Below are positions 51,615 through 62,468 of a stretch of DNA of 64,000 nucleotides, piece after piece (position 1 is the first letter of the stretch; every line of letters starts with the position of its first letter). The notes beneath the pieces are model-generated. The model saw only the letters and a list, made by a program, of their open reading frames with translations, had not been told where the DNA came from and searched no databases. Origin of the DNA: Streptococcus sciuri (GTDB taxonomy: Bacteria; Bacillota; Bacilli; Lactobacillales; Streptococcaceae). The stretch covers positions 1 to 64,000 of the forward strand of contig NZ_JANUXX010000007.1 of NCBI RefSeq assembly GCF_024814375.1, in the 5' to 3' direction. Position numbers and translations under genes: made by a program.

Positions 51615-52775
51615 CTAGTTCGTTTTGCCTTGTCTTTTAACCCTTTGTCCAAAGAATTGATACAAATCAACCCTTAACGCTCCATTATACAATTTGCGTT
51701 TTTTGTCTGCTTGACGTCCAAAGTTTTTTTCAAACTGCTCATCGCTAGTTAAAATAAACTGACTCCAAGTCTTCAAAGGCGCAAAGGTTTTACCCATCTC
51801 ATTATACAAAATATCCACAGCTTTGTCACCAAGTAAGCGCTCACCATATGGTGGATTAGAGATAATGACACCACCAATCTTATCCGTTCTAAAATCCTGC
51901 AAACGCATCTGCTTAAAGGTGATAACATCATCTACACCGGCTGCTTTAGCATTTGCTTTTGCTATCTCAACCATACGAATATTAATATCAAACCCTGAAA
52001 TATCAAGCTCTACAGCCTCATTAATGGCTCTTTGAGCTTCTGTGCGAACACTAGCAACAACTGCTTGATCCACCCATTCCCAACTTTCAAAAGCAAAGTG
52101 GCGCATCAAACCAGGTGCTATATTTTTCCCAATCAATGCTGCTTCAATACAAAAGGTTCCTGAGCCACAAGTTGGGTCAACCAAGGGTTTATCAGGATAC
52201 CAGTTGGACAGTTCTAAAATAGCCGCTGCCATATTTTCCTTAATTGGAGCACCGCCTTTATCCATGCGATAGCCACGTTTAAAAAGACTAGATCCTGTGG
52301 TATCTATCATAATCATCACTTGATCTTTCAAAATAGATACTTCAATTTTAAACTCTGCGCCAATTTCTTGCAAAGGAACATTTTCTGGACGATGATAAAT
52401 TTTTTGTAGTTTCTTAACCACTGCTTTTTTAGTGATAGCTTGGACACTCGGTTCATTGTGTAATTGTGACTTGACACACTTTGCCTTAGTGATAGGAAAA
52501 GTCGCACCAAGTGGCAGATAATTTTCCCAATCTAGCTTAAAGACACCCTGAAATAACGATTCAAAAGTTTTGGCTGGAAAACGCCCAACAATAATCTTGA
52601 TGCGGTCTGCTGAACGTAGCCAAAGATTGGTCTTAGCAATCGTCTTGACATCTCCTTCAAAATAAACCTTACCATTATCTACCTGACAATTCATTCCAAG
52701 CGCTCTTATCTCGCGCCCAACTACCGCTTCTAAACCAGCCGCAGCTGTTGCTACTAAATTAAAATGCTCTTTCAT
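51615..52775 (-). CDS. rlmL: THUMP-domain rRNA guanine-N2 methyltransferase (RlmL-like)
   Basis: A 386-residue protein with an N-terminal THUMP domain (about 45-155) and a UPF0020 Rossmann methyltransferase (about 165-380). It has DPTCGSGTFCIEA for SAM and catalytic NPPYGER. It matches the N-terminal half of E. coli RlmKL, which methylates 23S rRNA G2445. I start at 52775 with AAGGA upstream; a longer frame overlaps the rnpB terminator. Confidence 0.88.
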   Translation of the reverse strand: MKEHFNLVATAAAGLEAVVGREIRALGMNCQVDNGKVYFEGDVKTIAKTNLWLRSADRIKIIVGRFPAKTFESLFQGVFKLDWENYLPLGATFPITKAKCVKSQLHNEPSVQAITKKAVVKKLQKIYHRPENVPLQEIGAEFKIEVSILKDQVMIMIDTTGSSLFKRGYRMDKGGAPIKENMAAAILELSNWYPDKPLVDPTCGSGTFCIEAALIGKNIAPGLMRHFAFESWEWVDQAVVASVRTEAQRAINEAVELDISGFDINIRMVEIAKANAKAAGVDDVITFKQMRLQDFRTDKIGGVIISNPPYGERLLGDKAVDILYNEMGKTFAPLKTWSQFILTSDEQFEKNFGRQADKKRKLYNGALRVDLYQFFGQRVKRQGKTN

Positions 52776-52793
52776 CTTCTTATCCTTACTTTC

Positions 52794-52828
52794 AAAAATA
52801 GAGGAGCTGAACCTATAGCTCAACTCCT
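52794..52828 (-). terminator. Terminator of rnpB
   Basis: An 11-base stem with wobble pairs (52802-52812 with 52818-52828), then a short T run, ends the RNase P RNA 13 bases after its P1 helix and before rlmL. Confidence 0.75.
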
Positions 52829-52840
52829 AAAAACCTATTA

Positions 52841-53220
52841 TGCAATTTTCTATAAGCCATGTTTTGTTCCAGTGGCAACTAGGCCTTGCCACCTTCGATA
52901 ATCATCTGTCTACTGCAAAAGCAGTCAGGATAGATTGTTCGTTTCCAACTATCCCATGCCCCTACCAAAGTTTGGGTTGCTAGCTTGAGGGGTTTACCGC
53001 GTTCCACTTTTTAGATTTCCCTAAAAACTACGTCACTGTGGCACTTTTCAGATCTACTTGAGCTTATCAAAAGACTTAGCCCGTTTGATCGCCGTAAGGC
53101 ATCACTACCTCCCTAGGCTTATTTTTTCGCCTAGCACAAACACTACCAGCATCACAGCCAGTGCTAGCATGGACTTTCCTCATAGTGTTTAACCACCACG
53201 CGATTATCCAAAAATTGCAC
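52841..53220 (-). ncRNA. rnpB: RNase P RNA
   Basis: The catalytic RNA that trims tRNA 5' ends. The conserved 5' element GAGGAAAGTCC is read from 53181 to 53171, and the P1 helix pairs TGCAATTTT at the 5' end with AAAATTGCA at the 3' end. Length of about 380 bases fits the Bacillus-type (type B) RNA. It begins about 8 bases after the gpsB stop codon and ends before its own hairpin. Confidence 0.95.
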
Positions 53221-53228
53221 AGTTCTCG

Positions 53229-53570
53229 TCATTCTTTGATTTGTTTACCAAAGACTTCTTTTTCTAAGCGACTAATACGCTTCAAAATATCTAAATTTGT
53301 AGCTGTTTGTGAACTTTTAATAACCTTAGGTTGAGCGCCATAAAAAGAATTAGTCTTACGATAAGATGAAACAGTCTCTTTTGCTTGCTCAGACTTTGTT
53401 TTTTTAAGACTAGAATTTTCTGCTTTCAAGCGTTCAATCTCCGCCATAAAGGCTTCATAATCCTTAATGACAACATCTAAAAATTCATCTACTTCACGGC
53501 GATCATAGCCACGCATCGTAACTTTAAAGTCTTTTTCAAAGATATCCTTAGGGACATATTTCACATTCAT
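53229..53570 (-). CDS. gpsB: GpsB, division cycle adaptor
   Basis: A 113-residue DivIVA-like coiled-coil protein. The N-terminal domain (KDIFEKDFKVTMRGYDRREVDEFLD) binds PBPs, and the C-terminal helix (NLDILKRISRLEKEVFG) forms a trimer. In streptococci it balances septal and peripheral wall synthesis and supports StkP activity. I start at 53570 to match family N-termini. It is directly upstream of rnpB. Confidence 0.93.
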   Translation of the reverse strand: MNVKYVPKDIFEKDFKVTMRGYDRREVDEFLDVVIKDYEAFMAEIERLKAENSSLKKTKSEQAKETVSSYRKTNSFYGAQPKVIKSSQTATNLDILKRISRLEKEVFGKQIKE

Positions 53571-53696
53571 ACAACTCAAGTCTCCCTTACACATTCAATT
53601 CATCCACGCACTAAGTATACTAAGCGCTTCTTAATGATACCTAAACTTGCTCCAAAAATCAAGCTAAATAAAACCGTTAGGCGAAAAATATTTTTC

Positions 53697-54218
53697 CTAA
53701 TCTTCTGCTGCTATTTCATTTAAACGCTCAAAAGTGAGATAAGTGATAGGATAATCTACCTCATTTTTCATACTAGCTAAGAGATACTTGAGATTAGTCT
53801 CTAACTCTTCGTCATAAAAAAGATAAGCCTCGTCTGTATTGGCAATTACAAAGTGATTGTGCTTGGCAAATTGGTCAGGGTTGTTATAGCTAGGATATGA
53901 AAATTTAATAAAATCAACGTTTTTAAAAGCTTGTAACTTTTCCTGATTTCGCTCATTCCAGTTATGCCCATGATTTTCAAAAGGAAATAGTGTCGCCATA
54001 CTAAATACATATCCTTCTTCTTGTAAACCTTTTGCTACCTCAAGCGCCCAATACTCAAAACCAAGATTTCCCATAAAAATGAACCAATCTACCCCATTAT
54101 CCAAAAAACGAATAAAATCTCTTTGTATCGCTCTCTTAATAAGAGCAATCCTAGGATCAGTATCTGTAAAGATACCCAATTCAAAACTTTTATAGCCTGA
54201 GATTAAAACTGCAGTCAT
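53697..54218 (-). CDS. ypsA: YpsA-family protein (DUF1273)
   Basis: A 173-residue protein of the SLOG-like DUF1273/YpsA family ([12 protein letters not shown] near the N-terminus; [14 protein letters not shown]). In Bacillus and Staphylococcus YpsA overproduction inhibits division; the ligand is unknown. It is conserved beside gpsB and diverges from recU. Confidence 0.9.
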   Translation of the reverse strand: MTAVLISGYKSFELGIFTDTDPRIALIKRAIQRDFIRFLDNGVDWFIFMGNLGFEYWALEVAKGLQEEGYVFSMATLFPFENHGHNWNERNQEKLQAFKNVDFIKFSYPSYNNPDQFAKHNHFVIANTDEAYLFYDEELETNLKYLLASMKNEVDYPITYLTFERLNEIAAED

Positions 54219-54242
54219 TTGATGTAATCCTCTCTAAAAGTA

Positions 54243-54251
54243 TGGTATAAT
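54243..54251 (+). promoter_or_regulatory. Extended -10 promoter for recU-pbp1a
   Basis: TGGTATAAT (with -10 at 54246-54251) lies about 50 bases before the recU ATG; no clear -35. Confidence 0.55.
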
Positions 54252-54299
54252 AGAATGGCTTATAACTTATAAGGAAAATGGTACTAGGAGTTTTCAACA

Positions 54300-54893
54300 A
54301 TGGTGAACTATCCTCATGGACTTATTCGTAAAAGCACACCTCTTCGTTCTGATAAATCTGAGCGTCAGACAGTTGATTTTGCTAATCGTGGTATGAGCTT
54401 TGAGGCAGCTATCAACGCAACCAATGCTTACTATCTCTCGCGCAAAATAGCTGTCATCCATAAAAAGCCAACCCCTATTCAAATCGTAAAGGTTGACTAT
54501 CCAAAGCGCAGTCGTGCTAAGATTGTCGAAGCTTATTTTAGACAAGCCTCAACAACCGACTACTCCGGCGTTTATAAAGGACGCTATATTGACTTTGAAG
54601 CCAAAGAGACCCAGCAAAAGACAGTTATGCCTATGAAAAATTTTCATCAGCATCAGATTAAGCACATGGTCAATGTTATCGAACAAGATGGGATTTGCTT
54701 TGTACTTTTGCATTTTTCAACTTTAAAAGAAACCTATCTACTGCCTGCCAAGCTCTTAATTGATTTTTATCAAATTGATTTAGGAACCAAATCCATGCCT
54801 CTTGATTATATCAAAAAAAATGGATTTGAAATTGGTTTGGGCGCCTATCCGCAAGTCCCATATTTGGAAGTTGTGGAAAATCATTTATTTTAG
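54300..54893 (+). CDS. recU: RecU Holliday junction resolvase
   Basis: A 197-residue resolvase of the type II restriction-enzyme fold. Catalytic residues fall in [20 protein letters not shown] (split around 81-100) and the upstream Glu. N-terminal GMSFEAAIN matches the family. It resolves four-way junctions in recombination and segregation. It is translationally close to pbp1a (3-base gap), a pairing conserved in Firmicutes. Confidence 0.95.
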   Translation: MVNYPHGLIRKSTPLRSDKSERQTVDFANRGMSFEAAINATNAYYLSRKIAVIHKKPTPIQIVKVDYPKRSRAKIVEAYFRQASTTDYSGVYKGRYIDFEAKETQQKTVMPMKNFHQHQIKHMVNVIEQDGICFVLLHFSTLKETYLLPAKLLIDFYQIDLGTKSMPLDYIKKNGFEIGLGAYPQVPYLEVVENHLF

Positions 54894-54896
54894 GCG

Positions 54897-57092
54897 GTGA
54901 TTATCATTAAAAAAACAGTATTTAAATGGCTGAAATACGGTATTGGTATTGCTATCAGTCTCTTCATTGTTGCAGTTATGGCTGGTACTGCTCTATTTAT
55001 TTATTACGCAAGTACAGCACCAAAATTGTCCGAAAAATCGCTCAACTCAGCAAACTCTAGCTTGGTCTACGATGCCAATGACAACTTAATTGCTGATCTT
55101 GGTTCTGAAAAACGTGAAAGTGCTAAGACAAGTGATATTCCTCTCGATTTAGTAAAAGCAATTACCTCCATCGAGGATAAACGTTTCTTTAAGCACCGAG
55201 GTGTTGATATTTATCGCATCTTAGGAGCAGCTTTTCATAACTTGACAAGTTCAAGTACTCAAGGAGGGTCTACACTTGATCAGCAGTTAATTAAGCTAGC
55301 TTATTTCTCCACAAAAGAATCCGACCAAACCCTAAAACGTAAAGCGCAAGAAGTCTGGATGGCTATCCAGATGGAACGCAAATACACCAAAGAAGAAATC
55401 CTTACTTTTTACGTCAATAAGGTCTACATGGGCAATGGCAATTATGGTATGCTAACCGCTGCTAAATCTTACTATGGTAAGGATTTAAAAGAGCTCTCCA
55501 TTGCTCAGCTGGCACTACTCGCTGGTATACCACAAGCACCAAGTCAATACAATCCTTATGATCAACCAGAAGCAGCTAAGACTAGACGTGACACTGTTTT
55601 ACATGAGATGTACAAAGATGGCAGTATCACTAAAACAGTATACGACACAGCCATCGCAACACCTGTAACAGATGGTCTACAAGAACTAAAAGAATCCACA
55701 AGCTATCCTAAATACATGGATAACTACCTTAAGCAAGTGATTGAGCAAGTCAAAGATAAAACAGGACAAGACATCTTTACAGCTGGACTCAAAGTTTACA
55801 CCAATATCATACCAGAGGCGCAACAACAACTCTATGATATTTATAACACCGATCTTTATGTCGACTACCCAGATGATGAATTACAAGTTGCATCAACTGT
55901 TGTGGATGTAACAAACGGTAAAGTCATCGCTCAATTAGGTGGACGTAATCAAGATACCAACGTATCCTTTGGTACCAATCAAGCGGTTCTAACAGATCGA
56001 GATTGGGGTTCAACGATGAAACCTATCACAGACTACGCACCAGCTATTGAGAGTAAAAAGTACACTTCGACTGCTCAACGTCTCAATGACTCCGTCTACT
56101 ACTGGCCAGGTACTAGCACACAAATCTATGACTGGGATAGACAATATCTTGGTTGGATGACCATGCAAACAGCTATCCAACAATCTCGAAATGTCCCTGC
56201 AGTGCGGGCTCTGGAAGCAACAGGACTTGACTATGCTCTCAAATTCCTAAATGGTTTGGGTATTGATTATCCAGAGCTACTCTACTCCAATGCTATATCA
56301 AGTAATACAAGTAGCACAGAGCAAAAATACGGCGCAAGTTCAGAAAAAATGGCTGCTGCTTATGCTAGCTTTGCTAATGGTGGTACTTACTACGAACCAC
56401 AGTATGTCAATAAAATTGAATTTAGCGATGGTACTACTGAGACTTATGATGCTAAAGGTAGCAAGGCAATGAGTGAAACAACTGCTTATATGATGACAGA
56501 TATGATGAAAACTGTCCTAACCTATGGAACAGGAGTGCGTGCTAGTATATCAGGTGTTATACAGGCAGGTAAGACTGGAACCTCAAATTATAGTGATGCT
56601 GAATTATCTCAAATAGAAGCTTCCACCGGTATCTATAATAGTTTTGTTGGTACTATGGCACCAGATGAAAACTTTGTCGGTTACACCAACAAGTACGCTA
56701 TGGCTGTTTGGACAGGATATAAGGATCGCCTAACACCAATTTATGGTAACGGACTCTATGTTGCAACAGATGTCTACAAAGCAATGATGACTTACCTCAC
56801 AAATGGTTACAGTTCAGATTTCACTATGCCAAGCGGTCTCTATCGTAGCGGTGGTTACCTTTACCTAAGTGGAACTACACCAAGTTATCTTAGCACAGCT
56901 ACCACTTATAGCAGTAGCTCTAATTCATCAACAACCAGCAATTCTTCTACTGTTGAGAGTCAAGATAAGGATGACGATCATACAAACACTGAAAGTTCAG
57001 CCAGCATAGACTCTCAACAAATAGATGCTGATGAAAATAGCGAGGGTAATGCTACAGTAAGCAACAATAACAATCATTCGAATAATCCTTAA
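54897..57092 (+). CDS. pbp1A: PBP1A, class A penicillin-binding protein
   Basis: A 731-residue bifunctional peptidoglycan synthase. A membrane anchor is at about 14-37, and the GT51 glycosyltransferase has catalytic Glu93 in EDKRFF. The transpeptidase has STMK (Ser372, Lys375), SRN (430-432) and KTGTS (559-563), all of wild type. A low-complexity Ser/Asn/Asp tail of about 65 residues ends it. The start is a GTG with a weak TAGGCG ribosome site, so coupling to recU likely helps translation. Confidence 0.94.
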   Translation: MIIIKKTVFKWLKYGIGIAISLFIVAVMAGTALFIYYASTAPKLSEKSLNSANSSLVYDANDNLIADLGSEKRESAKTSDIPLDLVKAITSIEDKRFFKHRGVDIYRILGAAFHNLTSSSTQGGSTLDQQLIKLAYFSTKESDQTLKRKAQEVWMAIQMERKYTKEEILTFYVNKVYMGNGNYGMLTAAKSYYGKDLKELSIAQLALLAGIPQAPSQYNPYDQPEAAKTRRDTVLHEMYKDGSITKTVYDTAIATPVTDGLQELKESTSYPKYMDNYLKQVIEQVKDKTGQDIFTAGLKVYTNIIPEAQQQLYDIYNTDLYVDYPDDELQVASTVVDVTNGKVIAQLGGRNQDTNVSFGTNQAVLTDRDWGSTMKPITDYAPAIESKKYTSTAQRLNDSVYYWPGTSTQIYDWDRQYLGWMTMQTAIQQSRNVPAVRALEATGLDYALKFLNGLGIDYPELLYSNAISSNTSSTEQKYGASSEKMAAAYASFANGGTYYEPQYVNKIEFSDGTTETYDAKGSKAMSETTAYMMTDMMKTVLTYGTGVRASISGVIQAGKTGTSNYSDAELSQIEASTGIYNSFVGTMAPDENFVGYTNKYAMAVWTGYKDRLTPIYGNGLYVATDVYKAMMTYLTNGYSSDFTMPSGLYRSGGYLYLSGTTPSYLSTATTYSSSSNSSTTSNSSTVESQDKDDDHTNTESSASIDSQQIDADENSEGNATVSNNNNHSNNP

Positions 57093-57165
57093 AACAACAA
57101 CTCTAGAGTTTTTTAGAAACCTTTTCTCAGTATTCATTCCTATTAGAACAAATGGTTGATAACAT

Positions 57166-57213
57166 AAAAGACTAAAAAGAAATGACTATAAAGTCATTTC
57201 TTTTTAGTCTTTT
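57166..57213. terminator. Very long bidirectional terminator between pbp1a and pepC
   Basis: Two perfect 22-base arms (57166-57187 and 57192-57213) with a 4-base loop and A/T flanks serve the convergent pbp1a and pepC genes. Confidence 0.9.
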
Positions 57214-57248
57214 ATTTATGTTGATGCTATTTTTATCTAAAAACAACA

Positions 57249-58586
57249 TTAACGACTCGCTAAAGAACCCATCGGATCCCAAGCTGATAGAACTTGTGGT
57301 TCTGATTCATATGCCTTTAGTTCTTCTGCAGTTAAGAACTCTTTTCGAACGACAATCTGATATGCATATTCATCCATCCAGCTATCAGAAGCGACAAAAT
57401 AACCTTTTTGACCCACCTTGTTTCCCCATGAATTTTCAACTTTCCATTTAAGCGATTTGCCAGATACATCTAAGTCTACGCCTGTCAAGACCATGGCATG
57501 TGTCATGAGACTTTCGCTATAGTCTAAACGTCCTGCCTTATCCTGTATCAAATGGATGTCCATGCTTGAGGCAAAGTCATAAGTATTTGTTGCCAAGATA
57601 CCAGCTTGGCGATCGCTTGATTGACCAACGTCAGAACCAAACCAGATTGTTTCACCTGATTGCAATTGAGCGATGGCTAACTCTTTAAAACGATCCATCT
57701 CAAGATTGAGATATTTGACAGGGCGACTACCAACAACGTTTCCTAATAATTCAACAGTATATGATTTTCCAAACGGTTTATCAGATGTAGGAGCGTTGAT
57801 AACAGAAACATAGTCAGATAAGTTCAAACCAACATACTTTTCATAAAAAGCTTGTGGTGTAATATTTTTTTCTACATGATAAGCATTGTCTTTGTCACGA
57901 TAGGCAAAGTCAAACTGACGCGGTGGTAAACCAAGAGTTATAGCTAAGAAGTTAAAAACTTCTTGGAGAAGTTCTTCCTTTTTAGCCTGAACAATCGCTT
58001 TATCAGCGCCACTGTTAAGCAAGTCACGCAAGATTTGCGCATCTTGACGCAGGAGTTTGTTAAGGTACCGATTTAACTCACGGCTACTGCTTGAGGCAAT
58101 AGACTCTGGATAAACAGATTTTGGAACAACCCCGTATTTTTCAAAAAGAGAAACAACCATGTCCCATTGACCACCGTCTTGTTGAGGAGTATCCAACAAA
58201 AACTTGACTTTACGGCTATTTGTTGACTCGGTTGCAGATACGATAATTTGCTCTAAAAACCAATTTGACTTTTCATATTTATCCCAAAAAAAGGTATAAG
58301 CTTGTGAGAGTTCAAAATTCTCCAGTTTAAATTCACTGATGAGTTTGTGTCGAAAAGTATTTAAGGCGGCAAACATCCAGCAACGCCCAGATGCTTTTTG
58401 ATTGGCTACCTCATCTTTGGTCAAATCAATAGAAAAAGCATGATCATTGTCAACAGCACTTTGTCGCGTCTCAAGAGATTTCAAAAGACCATTGTGTGTT
58501 ACTGCATTTTCAATAGCACGGTATTTTGCATTTTCAGAAAATGCTTGATAGAGTTTGTCCGTAAATTCTTGTGTTAATTCTGACAT
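57249..58586 (-). CDS. pepC: Aminopeptidase C (bleomycin hydrolase family)
   Basis: A 445-residue cytoplasmic cysteine aminopeptidase, the usual length for PepC. The papain-like catalytic Cys is in QKASGRCWMFAALN (about 56-69), and His and Asn are in the C-terminal part (MTHAMVLTG; WKVENSWG). It trims peptides taken up by the cell. I start at 58586 with AAGGAG upstream. Confidence 0.95.
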   Translation of the reverse strand: MSELTQEFTDKLYQAFSENAKYRAIENAVTHNGLLKSLETRQSAVDNDHAFSIDLTKDEVANQKASGRCWMFAALNTFRHKLISEFKLENFELSQAYTFFWDKYEKSNWFLEQIIVSATESTNSRKVKFLLDTPQQDGGQWDMVVSLFEKYGVVPKSVYPESIASSSSRELNRYLNKLLRQDAQILRDLLNSGADKAIVQAKKEELLQEVFNFLAITLGLPPRQFDFAYRDKDNAYHVEKNITPQAFYEKYVGLNLSDYVSVINAPTSDKPFGKSYTVELLGNVVGSRPVKYLNLEMDRFKELAIAQLQSGETIWFGSDVGQSSDRQAGILATNTYDFASSMDIHLIQDKAGRLDYSESLMTHAMVLTGVDLDVSGKSLKWKVENSWGNKVGQKGYFVASDSWMDEYAYQIVVRKEFLTAEELKAYESEPQVLSAWDPMGSLASR

Positions 58587-58604
58587 AATTTCTCCTTTTA
58601 TCCA

Positions 58605-58620
58605 GTTATCATCTGATAAC
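58605..58620. promoter_or_regulatory. Short palindrome in pepC leader
   Basis: GTTATC-ATCT-GATAAC forms a perfect 6-base inverted repeat just downstream of the pepC promoter; it could be an operator or a small hairpin. Confidence 0.3.
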
Positions 58621-58627
58621 ATCTATC

Positions 58628-58655
58628 ATTATAGACCTTTCCTAGTTTTTTTCAA
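58628..58655 (-). promoter_or_regulatory. Sigma-A promoter of pepC
   Basis: On the minus strand TTGAAA (58655-58650) and TATAAT (58633-58628) are 16 bases apart. Confidence 0.65.
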
Positions 58656-58666
58656 GTAGTAATGAC

Positions 58667-59491
58667 TCATGCTTTCCAAAAATCATCAAATAAAGTAATC
58701 GGAAGATGACGTTTGTGTTCACCTTTACGCCACCAATTTTCAATAATGTTCTGAGCTGATTTGGAAATGTTTTTGCCTTCTAGATAATCATCAATCTCAT
58801 TATAAGTCACACCAAGTGCAATTTCATCAGCGATACCTGGTTTTTCTTCCTCAAGATCAGCTGTCGGAACTTTCTCATACAAGGATTTATCCGCTCCTAA
58901 ACTCTCTAGTAATTGCTTACCTTGTCGTTTATTAAGACGGAAAATAGGCAAAATGTCAGCTCCTCCATCTCCAAATTTGGTGAAAAAGCCTGTTACATTT
59001 TCAGCAGCATGGTCTGTTCCAATGACAGCACCAGACGTCTCACCCGCTACTGCATACTGACTAATCATACGTTGACGTGCCTTGATGTTGCCTTTATTAA
59101 AGTCTGAAATGTTCAGTCCTGCTTCTTGTAGTGCAACAACCTCTGCATCAACTGCTTCTTTAATATTTATGGTCAGTATTTTATCAGGCTTAATAAAAGA
59201 CAGTGCTGCTTGAGCATCATCTTCATCCGCCTGCACACCATAAGGTAAACGAATGGCGATAAACTGATAGTCTTTTTGTGTTTCTGCACGCAACTCCTCT
59301 ACTGCTAACTGAGCAAGGCGACCAGATAAGCTAGAATCTTGCCCTCCTGAAATCCCCAAGACATAAGTTTTTAAGAAAGGATGTTTTAACATATAAGCTT
59401 TTAAAAAATCAATAGACTTCCTAACTTCTTCTTCTGGATTGATAGTAGATTTGACGCCTAATTGACTGATAATTTGTTCTTGTAAGGTCAT
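58667..59491 (-). CDS. nadE: Ammonia-dependent NAD synthetase
   Basis: A 274-residue enzyme that amidates nicotinate adenine dinucleotide to NAD. The PP-loop [13 protein letters not shown] (about 46-58) and [19 protein letters not shown] are present. There is no glutaminase domain, so it uses free ammonia. Coupled to pncB by a 4-base overlap; together they form the nicotinate salvage unit. Confidence 0.96.
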   Translation of the reverse strand: MTLQEQIISQLGVKSTINPEEEVRKSIDFLKAYMLKHPFLKTYVLGISGGQDSSLSGRLAQLAVEELRAETQKDYQFIAIRLPYGVQADEDDAQAALSFIKPDKILTINIKEAVDAEVVALQEAGLNISDFNKGNIKARQRMISQYAVAGETSGAVIGTDHAAENVTGFFTKFGDGGADILPIFRLNKRQGKQLLESLGADKSLYEKVPTADLEEEKPGIADEIALGVTYNEIDDYLEGKNISKSAQNIIENWWRKGEHKRHLPITLFDDFWKA

Positions 59492-60948
59492 TTTAATTCT
59501 CCTTTAGCATAGGTTTCACGACGGATACGGTCAATCAAATTCATCTTGTGTTGCCAAACATCACGTGCTAAGTCAACAGGATAATCTTGTGGATTGAGCA
59601 CACGCTTGTATTCATCCCAGAGCTTATCAAACTCTTTTTTTGCGTAGACTTGTATCTCTTCTAAACTCGGAAGAGTATAAATCAATTTTCCTTTATCGAA
59701 AATATCAACTAGCAATGGTACAGCATCAAAATGGCGTACAGTTTTATTGATGTAAGTGTACGTGGGATGGAACATCTCAATCTCATCAAGTTTTTCTACA
59801 TCGCTATCTGCAAAAGTAATGTAGTCCCCCTCTGATTTACCTTTTTCTCGACTCGTAATACGCCAAACCTGCTTTTTCCCAGGTGTAGAAACTTTTTCAG
59901 CATTATTGGAGAGTTTGATACGATCAACCATTTGTCCATTGTCATCTTCGATAGAAACAATCTTATACACAGCACCAAGTGCTGGCTGGTCATAAGCTGT
60001 GATTAGTTTTGTTCCAACACCCCAAACATCTATCTTAGCTTTTTGCATTTTCAAGTTTAAGATAGTATTTTCATCAAGATCATTAGAAGCATAAATCTTA
60101 GCATCAGGAAATCCTGCTTCATCTAACTGCTGACGAACTTTTTTAGACAAATAAGCTAAGTCTCCTGAGTCCAAACGAACACCTAAAAAGTTAATGCTAT
60201 CCCCTAACTCCTTAGCCACACGAATAGCAGTCGGTACACCGCTTCGCAAAGTATCAAATGTGTCAACAAGAAAAACGCAGTCTCTATGCGTTTTAGCATA
60301 AGCTTTAAACGCTTCGTAATCATTGCCATAAGCTTGGACAAGCGCATGAGCATGTGTACCAGAAACAGGAATTCCAAAAAGCTTACCTGCACGAACATTA
60401 GAAGTTGCGTTAGCACCACCAATGACAGCGGCTCGTGTACCCCAAATAGCAGCGTCCATCTCCTGCGCACGGCGCGTTCCAAACTCTAAGAGTGGCTCAT
60501 CATCAATCACTGATCGGATACGAGCTGCTTTTGTCGCCACAAGAGTTTGAAAGTTGATAATATTTAAAATAGCAGTCTCGACCAGCTGACACTGGGCTAG
60601 TGGACCTTCAATTTGAACAATAGGCTCATTGGCAAACACCAAGTCCCCTTCTTTGGCAGAACGCACAGACAAAGTCATCGTTAAGTGTCGGAGATAATCT
60701 AGAAAGGCTTCGCCATAACCTAGCGTCTCTAGATAAGATAAGTCACTCTCAGAAAATTTAAGGGTTTCCAAATACCTAACAATACGCTCCAAACCTGCAA
60801 AAATAGCATAACCATTTTTGAATGGCTCTTTGCGGAAATAAACCTCAAAAACTGCATTTTTATCATGAATACCTTGTTCAAAGTAAACCTGCATCATATT
60901 AATCTGATAAAGATCTGTGTGCAAGGTTAAACTATCATCTTGAAACAT
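59488..60948 (-). CDS. pncB: Nicotinate phosphoribosyltransferase
   Basis: A 486-residue enzyme making nicotinate mononucleotide from nicotinate and PRPP. Conserved segments include [10 protein letters not shown] near the N-terminus, EFGTRRAQ and GVRLDSGDL. An AGGAGG-type site precedes the ATG. It heads pncB-nadE; the 147 bases upstream hold only a weak -10. Confidence 0.95.
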   Translation of the reverse strand: MFQDDSLTLHTDLYQINMMQVYFEQGIHDKNAVFEVYFRKEPFKNGYAIFAGLERIVRYLETLKFSESDLSYLETLGYGEAFLDYLRHLTMTLSVRSAKEGDLVFANEPIVQIEGPLAQCQLVETAILNIINFQTLVATKAARIRSVIDDEPLLEFGTRRAQEMDAAIWGTRAAVIGGANATSNVRAGKLFGIPVSGTHAHALVQAYGNDYEAFKAYAKTHRDCVFLVDTFDTLRSGVPTAIRVAKELGDSINFLGVRLDSGDLAYLSKKVRQQLDEAGFPDAKIYASNDLDENTILNLKMQKAKIDVWGVGTKLITAYDQPALGAVYKIVSIEDDNGQMVDRIKLSNNAEKVSTPGKKQVWRITSREKGKSEGDYITFADSDVEKLDEIEMFHPTYTYINKTVRHFDAVPLLVDIFDKGKLIYTLPSLEEIQVYAKKEFDKLWDEYKRVLNPQDYPVDLARDVWQHKMNLIDRIRRETYAKGELK

Positions 60949-61095
60949 CTCTATTTTTCCTCCAGATGGTTCCTTCCTCTTTCATCATTAGTCTGTATAT
61001 AGTATCTTTTAAAAATAAGATAAAAACATCGTTATTTTTAGAATATTTCTAAAATGGATAACTGAGATTTAAATACCTCAGATCTTATTTATCTT

Positions 61096-62007
61096 TTAGT
61101 GTTCCGTGATGTATTGGTAAACCCCCTGTCCTGCGATAGCCCCTTCACCAACGGCTGTTGCAATCTGACGAAGATTTTTCTTTCTAACATCTCCAATGGC
61201 AAAAACTCCAGGAATGCTGGTTGTCATATCTGTATCTGTGATGACCCATCCACTCTCATCTGTGATACCAAGTTCCTCTACCATATATGAGACAGGATTC
61301 ATACCGACATAGATGAAAATACCAGCAAATGCATGCTCAGATAGCTCACCTGTTTTGGTATTTTCTACAAGAACTCCGCTCACTTTCGTCTCATCACCTT
61401 TGATTTCCTTAACAACAGAATCCCAAATAAAATGAATTTTAGAGTTCGAAAAAGCTCTATCTTGGATAATCTTTTGCGCACGTAATTCATCACGTCGATG
61501 AATAATGGTGACAGACTTGGCAAACTGTGTCAGATAAATAGCTTCTTCTACCGCAGAATCTCCACCACCGACAACAAGCAAATTCTGTTCTCTAAAAAAA
61601 GCACCATCACAAACTGCACAATAAGAAACGCCACGACTCATGTATTCTTGTTCACCAGAAACACCTAAAAGGCGGTATTTAGCACCGGTCGCAAGGATGA
61701 TAGTTTTTGCCTCATAGGTACTATCCTCAGTAATAACTCGCTTCATCTCACCACAATCTTCTACTTTTTGGACGATACCGTAAATGTTGTCAATATTAAA
61801 TTTTTCAAGAGGTTCGTACATCTTCATAGAAAGTTCTGGTCCTGAGATATGATCATACCCTGGATAATTTTCAATCTCAGAGGTGTTGTTCATTTGACCA
61901 CCAGGAGCCCCCTGTTCGATAATACCGACCTTAAGATTAGATCTCGCAGCATAGAGAGCCGCTGTCATCCCTGCTGGTCCTGAGCCAATAATCAACGTGT
62001 CATACAT
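61096..62007 (-). CDS. trxB: Thioredoxin reductase
   Basis: A 303-residue flavoprotein disulfide reductase. The FAD motif GSGPAGMTAA (8-17), redox pair Cys130/Cys133 in CAVCDG, NADPH motif GGGDSAVEEA and the C-terminal GDV motif are complete. It reduces thioredoxin with NADPH. I start at the ATG at 62007, 8 bases after GGAG, rather than the preceding in-frame GTG. Confidence 0.96.
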   Translation of the reverse strand: MYDTLIIGSGPAGMTAALYAARSNLKVGIIEQGAPGGQMNNTSEIENYPGYDHISGPELSMKMYEPLEKFNIDNIYGIVQKVEDCGEMKRVITEDSTYEAKTIILATGAKYRLLGVSGEQEYMSRGVSYCAVCDGAFFREQNLLVVGGGDSAVEEAIYLTQFAKSVTIIHRRDELRAQKIIQDRAFSNSKIHFIWDSVVKEIKGDETKVSGVLVENTKTGELSEHAFAGIFIYVGMNPVSYMVEELGITDESGWVITDTDMTTSIPGVFAIGDVRKKNLRQIATAVGEGAIAGQGVYQYITEH

Positions 62008-62089
62008 CACATATTCTCCTTAACTGATTAATAACATAAATTATGACTACTGTTGTGACCTACATAGTCATCACCAAAGGTCAAAAAAC

Positions 62090-62314
62090 TCATGCTCTTA
62101 GCATAACGATTAGCGTAGTAAACGCAAAGGCAAGTATAGGTACAGTAATCAACGTAATCATCATCAAATCATATAAAAATGCCTGACGTTCTTTGGTAGT
62201 CTTATCCTTACGTTTAGATATGCGCCACAAAAGCCAGATCCCACTAACTATCAAAATCAGTACAAAAGCCACTAGCAAGCCAGACCCATAAAATTGAACC
62301 ATTTGAAAAAACAT
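62090..62314 (-). CDS. Small membrane protein, DUF4059 family
   Basis: A 74-residue protein with two membrane segments (about 8-31 and 49-71) joined by a Lys/Arg-rich loop. It matches the streptococcal DUF4059 family that sits between trxB and an amino-acid ABC transporter. Function unknown. A TATAAT lies about 25 bases upstream. Confidence 0.82.
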   Translation of the reverse strand: MFFQMVQFYGSGLLVAFVLILIVSGIWLLWRISKRKDKTTKERQAFLYDLMMITLITVPILAFAFTTLIVMLRA

Positions 62315-62344
62315 ATCAAATCCTCTTACTTTTAGACTATTATA

Positions 62345-62373
62345 TTAAAAAAGGTTGAAACCAAGTCTCAACC
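62345..62373 (-). terminator. Terminator of the amino-acid ABC operon
   Basis: AGGTTGAGAC and GTTTCAACCT arms followed by T6 form a hairpin of the same streptococcal type as at 35410. Confidence 0.75.
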
Positions 62374-62468
62374 TCGCTATAAACATAACTTCTAAGACTT
62401 GTTTAATGTGCTTATCTCACTTTTATCTAAATGAGAACTGCTCTTTTCATTATAACAAAAGTCTCACT

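Noticed and set aside
57182..57451. 89-codon plus-strand open frame after pbp1a
   Set aside because: It begins inside a terminator and is antisense to the end of pepC.
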